From Bacteroidia bacterium (GTDB lineage: Bacteria; Bacteroidota; Bacteroidia; NS11-12g; UBA955): 13,984 bases of DNA. Position numbers and translations under genes: made by a program. Of this stretch, positions 4,396-11,087 are shown in pieces (position 1 is the stretch's first letter; each line of letters starts with the position of its first letter). The DNA lies in the NCBI GenBank assembly GCA_014376345.1, contig JACMRS010000165.1:1-13984 (forward strand), in the 5' to 3' direction. The notes below the pieces were generated by a model. The model was not told the origin of the DNA. It worked only from the letters and a program-made list of their open reading frames with translations, and searched no databases.

Positions 4396-6879
4396 ATGTA
4401 CAGGTTAAAAGACATATTTAAATTTAAAGCACAAACAATTAGATTGATATGTGCACTTGTTATAACCGTATTGTTTCAATTTTCGGCTGCGGGTCAAACA
4501 ATCCTACCTCTTGGCAAAGGATTACCAGGTAATGTAGTATCAATTTCAAACCGTGAAGGTGCATTGGCAGCGGTATTTTTGAAAGAAAAAAATATTAAAA
4601 TAAAAACTTATCAGGTTGGAGTTTGGGATGGTGCCGTATGGAACTATTATCCGGAATTCAGTTGCGATACTTTATCATTTATTACAGGGATTAAATCTTA
4701 CCTTAATGTATTTTATATTTCAGGTTCAATTAAAAAGTTAAACGGCAATACAGGAACTATTGGACTTATTAAGTTTAACGACACTAAAAAAACCTGGGAA
4801 CATGCCGGTATAGAACTTGGTGACAATTCAGAGTTAATAAGTTCTATTGAAATATTTAAAGGTCTTTTAATTGCAGGCGGTAAATTCAAAAAAATTGTAT
4901 CTTCTGATACTATGCATAATATTTCTGCATTTAATGGGATAACATGGGGTAAAATTATTAAAATGTCGAATTCTTATGGCACTAATGGCATTGTTACAGA
5001 TTTGGCAGTTAATAAGGACACGCTTGCAATCTGTGGCCTTTTTAGTAAAATAAATGGTGTGTCTACTTCAAATTTAGCTCAGCTTCATGATACGGTTGTA
5101 GAAAGCTATTCCAATACTTTTAATTCTATCAAAAAAATTGCTTTTTCTAAAAATAATTTATTTTGTTATGTTACAGATGCCACTACTAAAAATTTAATTT
5201 ATATTAAGACTAACAAGATTTTTGAAAAATCAAGTAACGGACTTACTAATATTATTTCATTGGGAAATTTCACGGAATTTCAAAATGAGGTTTGGGCCTG
5301 TGGATCGTTTGATATGAGCGGTGATTTTTATTCAGTTATTCGATATGATGGAAGTAACTGGAAACATGCATTTGAAACGAATCTGGCCGGCGTTAACAAA
5401 CTATTCAGCTTTAGGGATAATTTGTTTCTGGGCGGATCATTTAATTTCTATAAAAAATATTCTTTTAATCATATTGCCCGATATAGTCAGGTTTTTGTGA
5501 AAGTATCAGGAAGAATTTATTATGACAAAATTAACAATTGCAATTACGATAGTACAGAACTTTTATTACCCGACAGAATTGTTGAAATAAATCCCGGAAA
5601 AATTATTTTAAAAACAGATAATGACGGGCAGTTTTTTGCAATACTCCCACAAAATATTTATACCATAACAGTAATAAACAGGAAGTACTGGACCAATTGT
5701 GGTTCAGGCACTGCAGTTGTTAATTATTCTATTAATAAAGACACGGTACTTTATTTTGGAATATTGCCTGTCAATCTTTCTATTACAGATGTTAAAGTAA
5801 ATGTAATAGGCAATTCAGGATGGAAAGCCAGAAAAGATTATGCAGAAACCTATACAATTACTTATGAAAACACAGGAACTAAAGATATTCCTCTAGGAAA
5901 TCTGAGTTTAGAATTCAACAAAACTCTTAAGTTTATTAAAGGAAGTGAATCACCAAATTCTGTAACAGGCAGCAGATTAAGCTGGCTCTACACTGATTTA
6001 AAAGCCGGAGAAAAAAGGAGTATTGATGTAGATTTTAAAATCCCTATTAGTACTAATTCTGATTCTATTTATTTTGCAGCAGGTGCTTTCAGTTCTGCTT
6101 CTGATAATTATTACGATGATAATTATGATACATTATCTCAAACGCTTTCACAGACTTCCATTAATGGAAATACTAAACTCGTATTTCCAGAACCACTTTT
6201 AAATGATTCAGTATCGTTTATCCAACCCAACCTTAAAGATGTAAATTACCTGATTAAATTCGAAAATACAGGAAGCGATACTGTTAAGACAATTTATGTA
6301 ATCGATACAATAGATTTAAATCTTGACATTCAGTTTATTGAAGAAACAGGTGCAAGTCATTCATACACAACTCAGGTTATTAATTGTGATCCTTCTCTTG
6401 GAAAAGGTGTTTTAATATGGACTTTTAAAAACATCAAACTTCCTCCAAACCCTTCAGGTAGTAATGATTTTACAAATAATCGTGGCCATATCGGATTTAA
6501 AATCGCTTTTAATTCAATAATGCCTGAAGGTTATAATTTTAAAAACAAGGCTCAAATTATATTCGATTATCAACCTGCAATTAAAACTAATTATACTTAT
6601 TGCGTTGTTAAAACACAAAATGTTTCTATTGATGTTGCGGATGAACAAAGAAAATTAACTATTTACCCTATTCCTGCAACAATTGCAATTAATATCAAAA
6701 CAGAATCTATTATTTTGAAAGTAGTATTAAATGATCTTTCAGGAAAAGCAATAATCACATCAGATGATTCAGGTCAAACTTGTGAAAAGTTAAATGTGAG
6801 TGAACTTGACAGAGGAATTTATTTTCTAAACATCTCAACTGCAAATGGCAACCGAATCGAAAAAATTATTCTTCAATAA
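4396..6879 (+). CDS. T9SS-exported propeller / adhesin-like protein with type A sorting domain
   Basis: An 827-residue secreted surface protein. Residues 1-34 are a signal peptide (basic start, hydrophobic ICALVITVLFQFSAAG). Residues about 38-365 contain repeated strands of the form LxxGGxF followed by RYDGSNWKH-like or ARYSQ segments (LLIAGGKF at 157-164, WACGSF at 300-305, LFLGGSF at 343-349), suggesting a beta-propeller. Residues 367-427 look like a carboxypeptidase-regulatory/SdrD-B-like sandwich (SGRIYYD to DNDGQFFAILP). Residues about 460-738 are two immunoglobulin-like DUF11/DUF7619-type modules (TYTITYENTGT, YLIKFENTGSD, GFKIAFN). Residues 750-827 are a type IX secretion sorting domain: YPIPA at 757-761, a variant of YPNPA, then LDRGIYFLNI and terminal KIILQ. 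The protein should cross the outer membrane and be anchored or released after cleavage of the sorting domain. It lies 24 bases after the anti-sigma-like gene and is probably its cotranscribed client or signal. No enzyme motif is visible. Confidence 0.82.
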   Translation: MYRLKDIFKFKAQTIRLICALVITVLFQFSAAGQTILPLGKGLPGNVVSISNREGALAAVFLKEKNIKIKTYQVGVWDGAVWNYYPEFSCDTLSFITGIKSYLNVFYISGSIKKLNGNTGTIGLIKFNDTKKTWEHAGIELGDNSELISSIEIFKGLLIAGGKFKKIVSSDTMHNISAFNGITWGKIIKMSNSYGTNGIVTDLAVNKDTLAICGLFSKINGVSTSNLAQLHDTVVESYSNTFNSIKKIAFSKNNLFCYVTDATTKNLIYIKTNKIFEKSSNGLTNIISLGNFTEFQNEVWACGSFDMSGDFYSVIRYDGSNWKHAFETNLAGVNKLFSFRDNLFLGGSFNFYKKYSFNHIARYSQVFVKVSGRIYYDKINNCNYDSTELLLPDRIVEINPGKIILKTDNDGQFFAILPQNIYTITVINRKYWTNCGSGTAVVNYSINKDTVLYFGILPVNLSITDVKVNVIGNSGWKARKDYAETYTITYENTGTKDIPLGNLSLEFNKTLKFIKGSESPNSVTGSRLSWLYTDLKAGEKRSIDVDFKIPISTNSDSIYFAAGAFSSASDNYYDDNYDTLSQTLSQTSINGNTKLVFPEPLLNDSVSFIQPNLKDVNYLIKFENTGSDTVKTIYVIDTIDLNLDIQFIEETGASHSYTTQVINCDPSLGKGVLIWTFKNIKLPPNPSGSNDFTNNRGHIGFKIAFNSIMPEGYNFKNKAQIIFDYQPAIKTNYTYCVVKTQNVSIDVADEQRKLTIYPIPATIAINIKTESIILKVVLNDLSGKAIITSDDSGQTCEKLNVSELDRGIYFLNISTANGNRIEKIILQ

Positions 6880-6880
6880 C

Positions 6881-8416
6881 TCAGGAAGTAGCTTTAACCG
6901 GTTGAAGAAAAGAAGTCCACTCAGCATATTTTTCATCAGAAAGTACTCTTGGAAATTTATTTTGAGAACCATATCTACCCTGCACTTCCATCCAGTCTAT
7001 AAATACTGAAGACGGCACCAGATCGACAAATAAATGCTTCAATGCATGTTTTCTTTCAGTTATATAATCATCGTTGGAAGCACACAAATAATAATCAAGT
7101 CGCTCCTTTACTTTATCCGGATCAAGAGAAGGATTGTCACATGCAATATACCAATGGTGCGCAAAACTGTTTTCATGCCTTAATCCTTTTACAGTAAACT
7201 CATTAAACGAGGTATTAAATTCTTCGGAAAGCTGCACTATAGCTTTGTTCATATTTTCAACTGACAAATGTTCACCGCACATACTCAGAAAATGTTTGGT
7301 ACGGCCCGTGATTTTTATTTCACAGTTATCAAGATCGGTAAACCTTATGGTATCCCCTATCTGATACCTCCATGCACCAGAACAGGTGGTAAGCAAAATC
7401 GCATAATCAGTATCTAAACTCACTTCATTTATAGGAAGTACTTTAGCCCCTTCCATCATATTTCCCTGATGGTCAAAATTTTCTTCATCAAATGGCACGA
7501 ACTCATAAAACATACCATTCCGAAAGTTAAGCCTCATGCCTTCAGCAAATTCTCTGGCCTGATAGGATACAAATCCTTCAGAAGCTAAATAGGTTTCAAA
7601 ATATTTTACCGGCTTACTAAACAGTTTATTCAGGCTTTTTTTATAAGGATCAATTGAAACGCCACCATGAATATAAACGCTGAAATGAGGCCAGATATCA
7701 TGAATACTGGTGAGGTTGTATCTTTCAATAATATTTTCAAATAATAGCTGAATCCAAGCAGGTACTCCAGCAATCATCACCACGTCCCATTCGCGGGCTT
7801 CTTCTGTTATCTTATCAATTTTATTCTGCCAGTCTTTTAAACTTCTTATTTCCATAGAAGGCTTTGAAAAGCGTTCAAACCAAGAAGGTACATGCCTTGT
7901 AGTAATGCCACTGAGATCGCCTGCATAACTTTTACCATTGGAATACAAACTGGTACTCCCCGAAATCATCAGGTAGTTTTTGGCAAGATAATCTTTTGGC
8001 ACATCTGTTTTTGCAATACTGATCATTTGCCTAATACTGGCACGGGTGATTGATTTAAGCATGTCACCACTAACAGGAATGTATTTACTCGAACCTTCTG
8101 AAGTACCTGAACTCAGTGCAAAATATTCAATTTTGCCAGGCCACGAAACATCCTCAACACCATCATAAGCCTTTTGCCAATAAGGATGCATAAAAGCATA
8201 ATCGGTTACAGGCACATTTTTTTTAAAATTCTTATAAGTATTTCTACTTTCAATAATTGAAGTAAAACCGAATTGTTTTCCAAATTCTGTATTCTCTGCT
8301 TTAATTATAAGTTTCCTGAGTGTGCGTTTTTGCACAGCGAACGCTTTATCTTTATTTAAAGAAAGCGTTTCAGTGAGCCTTTTGCCCGTGTTCAGTATTT
8401 GGTTCAATAATTTCAT
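6881..8416 (-). CDS. GH3-family adenylate-forming acyl-amino acid ligase-like protein
   Basis: A 511-residue cytosolic protein of the GH3 family, named after plant auxin-responsive enzymes that adenylate a carboxylic acid and join it to an amino acid. The ANL-superfamily core motifs are present: the phosphate-loop motif LSSGTSEGSSKYIP (101-114), the acyl-adenylate motif YLASEGF (276-282), YQIGDTIRFT (351-360) with its nucleotide-ribose Asp355, and the hinge GRTKHFLS (371-378) leading to the C-terminal lid with GEHLS. The length is close to the bacterial GH3 norm, so the protein looks complete and active. The bacterial substrate is unknown; auxin conjugation should not be assumed. The ATG at 8416 follows a good promoter at 8480-8448. 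The gene runs head-on into the T9SS cargo gene, with a single base (6880) between stop codons and no recognisable terminator between them. Confidence 0.88.
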   Translation of the reverse strand: MKLLNQILNTGKRLTETLSLNKDKAFAVQKRTLRKLIIKAENTEFGKQFGFTSIIESRNTYKNFKKNVPVTDYAFMHPYWQKAYDGVEDVSWPGKIEYFALSSGTSEGSSKYIPVSGDMLKSITRASIRQMISIAKTDVPKDYLAKNYLMISGSTSLYSNGKSYAGDLSGITTRHVPSWFERFSKPSMEIRSLKDWQNKIDKITEEAREWDVVMIAGVPAWIQLLFENIIERYNLTSIHDIWPHFSVYIHGGVSIDPYKKSLNKLFSKPVKYFETYLASEGFVSYQAREFAEGMRLNFRNGMFYEFVPFDEENFDHQGNMMEGAKVLPINEVSLDTDYAILLTTCSGAWRYQIGDTIRFTDLDNCEIKITGRTKHFLSMCGEHLSVENMNKAIVQLSEEFNTSFNEFTVKGLRHENSFAHHWYIACDNPSLDPDKVKERLDYYLCASNDDYITERKHALKHLFVDLVPSSVFIDWMEVQGRYGSQNKFPRVLSDEKYAEWTSFLQPVKATS

Positions 8417-8447
8417 TCAATATTCATCAAAGAGAAAAAGCGAAGGT

Positions 8448-8480
8448 GCAAATTAACATAAATTCGGGTATTACAGCAAA
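8448..8480 (-). promoter_or_regulatory. Promoter for the GH3-family gene
   Basis: On the minus strand, TTTG (8480-8477) and TTAATTTGCACC (8456-8445) are spaced by 20 bases. The -7 element has one mismatch to TAnnTTTG and the GCACC extension often seen in Bacteroidota. Transcription would begin near 8443, giving a leader of about 27 bases. It overlaps the divergent promoter for the small gene at 8501, so the two may compete. Confidence 0.55.
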
Positions 8481-8496
8481 AAAACTCCTAAATTTG
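8463..8496 (+). promoter_or_regulatory. Promoter for the unknown-protein / isomerase operon
   Basis: TAAATTTG (8489-8496) is an exact TAnnTTTG match. TTCG (8463-8466), one mismatch from TTTG, lies 22 bases upstream. The element ends four bases before the GTG at 8501, so the transcript should start at or within a few bases of the start codon. Confidence 0.45.
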
Positions 8497-8500
8497 AGCC

Positions 8501-8845
8501 GTGCAAGCAAATAACACCCAAAAATGGGAACAGATTACTAATTTTGTTGAGCTTAATTTTGATAAAAAACCAGACCTCAATGCAATTCTATTTTTAATTG
8601 GTATCAGGGAACTGGGCGAATTACCATCAACTAAATTTAAAAAAGAAGAAAAAGTCAATCTTATGCATATAGCTATTTGCAGACTTTTCAGTCTTTCAGG
8701 GTATTATGAACTTGAAGGTAAAGATAAAGATGGCTGGCCGCATTGGAAACTTATTAAAACTTTACCAAATTTTAGTATTTTTGAACAGGAAACATTTATA
8801 AGACAACATATAATAGAATATTTTGAACAGGAAGAAATAATATGA
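8501..8845 (+). CDS. Conserved small protein of unknown function, GTG start
   Basis: A 114-residue soluble protein with no signal peptide, membrane segment or nucleotide-binding motif. Its central part (KPDLNAILFLIGIRELG at 23-39, then LMHIAICRLFSLSGYYELEG at 54-73 and DGWPHWK at 77-83) reads like a compact alpha-helical domain ending in a conserved aromatic patch. I recall similar uncharacterised proteins in other Bacteroidota but cannot name a family. The GTG start is forced: TGA in the same frame occupies 8495-8497 and no ATG occurs before residue 55. A promoter element ends at 8496, so translation may be nearly leaderless. The stop TGA (8843-8845) overlaps the ATG of the downstream cyclophilin-FKBP gene (ATGA), which implies coupled translation and a shared process. 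The protein itself would be cytosolic, whereas its partner is exported. The function is open. Confidence 0.8.
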   Translation: MQANNTQKWEQITNFVELNFDKKPDLNAILFLIGIRELGELPSTKFKKEEKVNLMHIAICRLFSLSGYYELEGKDKDGWPHWKLIKTLPNFSIFEQETFIRQHIIEYFEQEEII

Positions 8846-9939
8846 CCAAATCAACAATTAAATCAATTTTTATTGCAGGACTTATAACAGTCAGCAGTTT
8901 CGGCACTATAAATGCCTCATCAAACGGTGAAGATCCTTTATGGAAAAGCAAAGATGGCATTTATGCTGAATTTTTCACAACAAGAGGACTGATAGTCTGC
9001 AAACTTGAGTATACAAAAGCGCCGCTTACTGTATCTAGTTTTGTAGGATTAGCAGAAGGAACCATTCCAAACACATTCAGAACCGGCAAACCCTATTTTG
9101 ACAACCTCACATTTCACAGAGTTGTTCCGGGATTTGTAATTCAGGGCGGTGATCCAGAAGGTAATGGCATGGGTGGCCCTGGCTACGACTTTGCAACAGA
9201 GACAAGTCCTGAACTTGGTCATAATTCAAAAGGAATTCTTGCAATGGCAAACTCCGGACCAAATACAAACGGCAGCCAGTTTTACATTACTTTAAATCCT
9301 AGTCCACATCTTGATGGCGGTTATAATGTATTCGGCTCAACAGTTTCTGGTTTAGAATTACTTGATCAGATACAGCAAGGAGATAAAATTGACAGTGTCA
9401 GGATTATCAGAAATGGTGAAAGCGCTAAAAAATTTGATGCAGCTAAAGTTTTCACATCATCTCAGGAAAACAATAAAAAGTCAGTCGCAGAAAAAATGGC
9501 AGCTCAGGAAAAAGTCGAAAAAGAAAAACAGGCTGAAAAATTAAAATTACAAGCTAATTTAAAAACAGACTGGGAGAAAAAAATCAAAAAAGATTATCCT
9601 AAAGCTATAAAAACTGCCTCAGGATTATATTATATAGTAGAGAAAAAAGGTACCGGAGCCAAAGCAGAAAAAGGCAAAACGGTATCTGTGCACTATACAG
9701 GTAAATTTTGGGATGGAAAGGTATTTGATTCATCAGTTGACAGAGGCACACCAATCGAATTTAAATTGGGAGTTGGTCAGGTAATTGAGGGTTGGGATGA
9801 AGGAATTGCACTGATGAATGTTGGAACAAAACTGAAACTATTAATACCATCTTATCTGGCTTATGGTGAAAATGGTGGCGGACCAATTGAACCAAACACA
9901 GATCTTATATTTGAAACAGAATTAATGTCGGTTAAATAA
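8842..9939 (+). CDS. Periplasmic dual-family peptidyl-prolyl isomerase (cyclophilin-FKBP fusion) with coiled-coil insert
   Basis: A 365-residue exported protein that catalyses cis-trans isomerisation of prolyl bonds and probably helps envelope proteins fold. Residues 1-25 are a signal peptide (ITVSSFGTINAS, cleavage near Ala25). The cyclophilin domain spans about 38-190 with FHRV (91-94, catalytic Arg93), GFVIQGGDP (97-105) and NGSQFYI (143-149). The cyclosporin-contact Trp of human CypA is His156 and CypA His126 is Tyr161, so weak cyclosporin binding is likely. Residues about 205-250 are a Lys/Glu-rich helical, coiled-coil-like linker. The FKBP domain spans about 255-365 and keeps the pocket residues Tyr285, Phe295-Asp296, Val314-Ile315, Trp318, Tyr341 and Phe357. 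Both active sites therefore look intact. Cyclophilin-first fusions of this type (CFBP) are known from Flavobacterium. The gene overlaps the unknown gene upstream by four bases and is followed 17 bases later by a paralogue. Confidence 0.92.
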   Translation: MTKSTIKSIFIAGLITVSSFGTINASSNGEDPLWKSKDGIYAEFFTTRGLIVCKLEYTKAPLTVSSFVGLAEGTIPNTFRTGKPYFDNLTFHRVVPGFVIQGGDPEGNGMGGPGYDFATETSPELGHNSKGILAMANSGPNTNGSQFYITLNPSPHLDGGYNVFGSTVSGLELLDQIQQGDKIDSVRIIRNGESAKKFDAAKVFTSSQENNKKSVAEKMAAQEKVEKEKQAEKLKLQANLKTDWEKKIKKDYPKAIKTASGLYYIVEKKGTGAKAEKGKTVSVHYTGKFWDGKVFDSSVDRGTPIEFKLGVGQVIEGWDEGIALMNVGTKLKLLIPSYLAYGENGGGPIEPNTDLIFETELMSVK

Positions 9940-9956
9940 AAACAAAGAAAAATTAT

Positions 9957-11006
9957 ATGAAAAAAACTTGGCTATTTGCCACTATCGCATGTATGTTATT
10001 TGCAGGATGCAATAACAATGATTCAGAAGAAGAAGAAAATGCTGAAGAAGAAACTGCTATGACACCAATGGCTGCGGCTTCAAGTCAAACAGATGATACT
10101 GCATGGAGTTCAAAAGACGGACTTTATGCTAAAATCTATACTTCTAAAGGCATCATAGTAACAATGTTGTCTTATGATCAGACACCGGTAACAGTTGCAA
10201 ACTTTGTTAGTTTGTCTGAAGGTACAATCAACAATACTTTCAGAAAACCGGGCAAACCTTTTTATGACGGATTAAATTTTCACCGTGTAGAGGCAGGATT
10301 TGTTATTCAGGGTGGAGATCCGGTAGGTAATGGCAGTGGCGGACCGGGTTATGCTTTCGACAATGAACAAAACAAAGTTTTGAAACACAATCAGAAAGGT
10401 GCATTGGCTATGGCAAATTCAGGACTCAATACAAACGGTTCTCAGTTTTATTTAACACTTAAACCAACGCCTCAGCTTGATAATGGTTCATATACTGTTT
10501 TCGGAAAAACTGTATTCGGTTTAGATGTGATCAGTAAAATTGCAGTTGGTGACAAAATTGACAGCATCAGAGTTATCCGTGTAGGAGATGCTGCTAAAAA
10601 CTTTGATGCCGTAAAAACATTTGGCAAAAAGAATGCAGGCTGGGATGATAAGGTAATGGCTAAATTTCCAAAAGCTAAAAAAACAGCTTCTGGTTTGTAT
10701 TATATTATCGAAAAACAAGGTACCGGTGCTAAAGCAGCTAAAAATAAAACTGTTAAAGTTCATTATACAGGCACACTTTGGGATGGTAAAGTTTTCGACA
10801 GTTCAACTGGAAAAGATCCGATTGAATTTGTATTAGGAACAGGTACAGTAATTCCAGGTTGGGATGAAGGTATCGAATTAATGAAAGTTGGTTCTAAAAT
10901 TAAACTTATTATTCCTTCTAAACTTGCTTATGGTGCAGGCGGTTCAGGTCCTATTGGTCCAAATTCAGATTTAATATTTGACACAGAACTTATTTCAGTA
11001 AAATAA
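9957..11006 (+). CDS. Lipoprotein dual-family peptidyl-prolyl isomerase (cyclophilin-FKBP fusion)
   Basis: A 349-residue paralogue of the preceding gene, clearly a tandem duplicate with the same domain order. Residues 1-17 plus LFAGC (14-18) form a lipoprotein signal, so Cys18 would be lipidated and the protein tethered to the envelope. An acidic stretch NNNDSEEEENAEEE (19-32) follows directly. The cyclophilin domain spans about 55-208, with FHRV (108-111, Arg110), GFVIQGGDP (114-122) and NGSQFYL (160-166). The FKBP domain spans about 240-349, keeping Tyr270, Phe280-Asp281, Val298-Ile299, Trp302, Tyr325 and Phe341. It lacks the roughly 33-residue charged helical insert of its neighbour, so the two domains sit closer together. 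Seventeen bases separate the genes, and a strong terminator follows at 11036-11067, so this is the last gene of the operon. The acidic tail resembles surface-export signals of Bacteroidota lipoproteins, so a surface location is possible but unproven. Confidence 0.93.
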   Translation: MKKTWLFATIACMLFAGCNNNDSEEEENAEEETAMTPMAAASSQTDDTAWSSKDGLYAKIYTSKGIIVTMLSYDQTPVTVANFVSLSEGTINNTFRKPGKPFYDGLNFHRVEAGFVIQGGDPVGNGSGGPGYAFDNEQNKVLKHNQKGALAMANSGLNTNGSQFYLTLKPTPQLDNGSYTVFGKTVFGLDVISKIAVGDKIDSIRVIRVGDAAKNFDAVKTFGKKNAGWDDKVMAKFPKAKKTASGLYYIIEKQGTGAKAAKNKTVKVHYTGTLWDGKVFDSSTGKDPIEFVLGTGTVIPGWDEGIELMKVGSKIKLIIPSKLAYGAGGSGPIGPNSDLIFDTELISVK

Positions 11007-11035
11007 ATTTCATTCAATTTTATATTTTAAATTCT

Positions 11036-11067
11036 AAAAAAAGCTCCTTTCAAAAGGGGCCTTTTTT
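11036..11067. terminator. Bidirectional intrinsic terminator
   Basis: A7 (11036-11042), GCTCCTT (11043-11049), loop TCAA, AAGGGGC (11054-11060), one C, then T6 (11062-11067). The 7-base-pair stem has one U-G pair. The flanking A and T runs supply the terminal U-run in both directions. It lies between the convergent isomerase operon (ends 11006) and the minus-strand menA-menC-T9SS operon (ends 11088) and should serve both. The rest of the 81-base gap is featureless AT-rich DNA. Confidence 0.85.
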
Positions 11068-11087
11068 ATGCGTAAAAATCTTGAATA

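Noticed and set aside
6892..6907. Near-palindrome CTTTAACCGGTTGAAG near the convergent ends
   Set aside because: As RNA it gives only a six-pair stem with one wobble and no T-run on either strand, so it is not a convincing terminator.
9362..9544. Lys-rich 60-codon plus-strand frame inside the first isomerase
   Set aside because: An out-of-frame reading of the charged linker with no separate start signal or family match.
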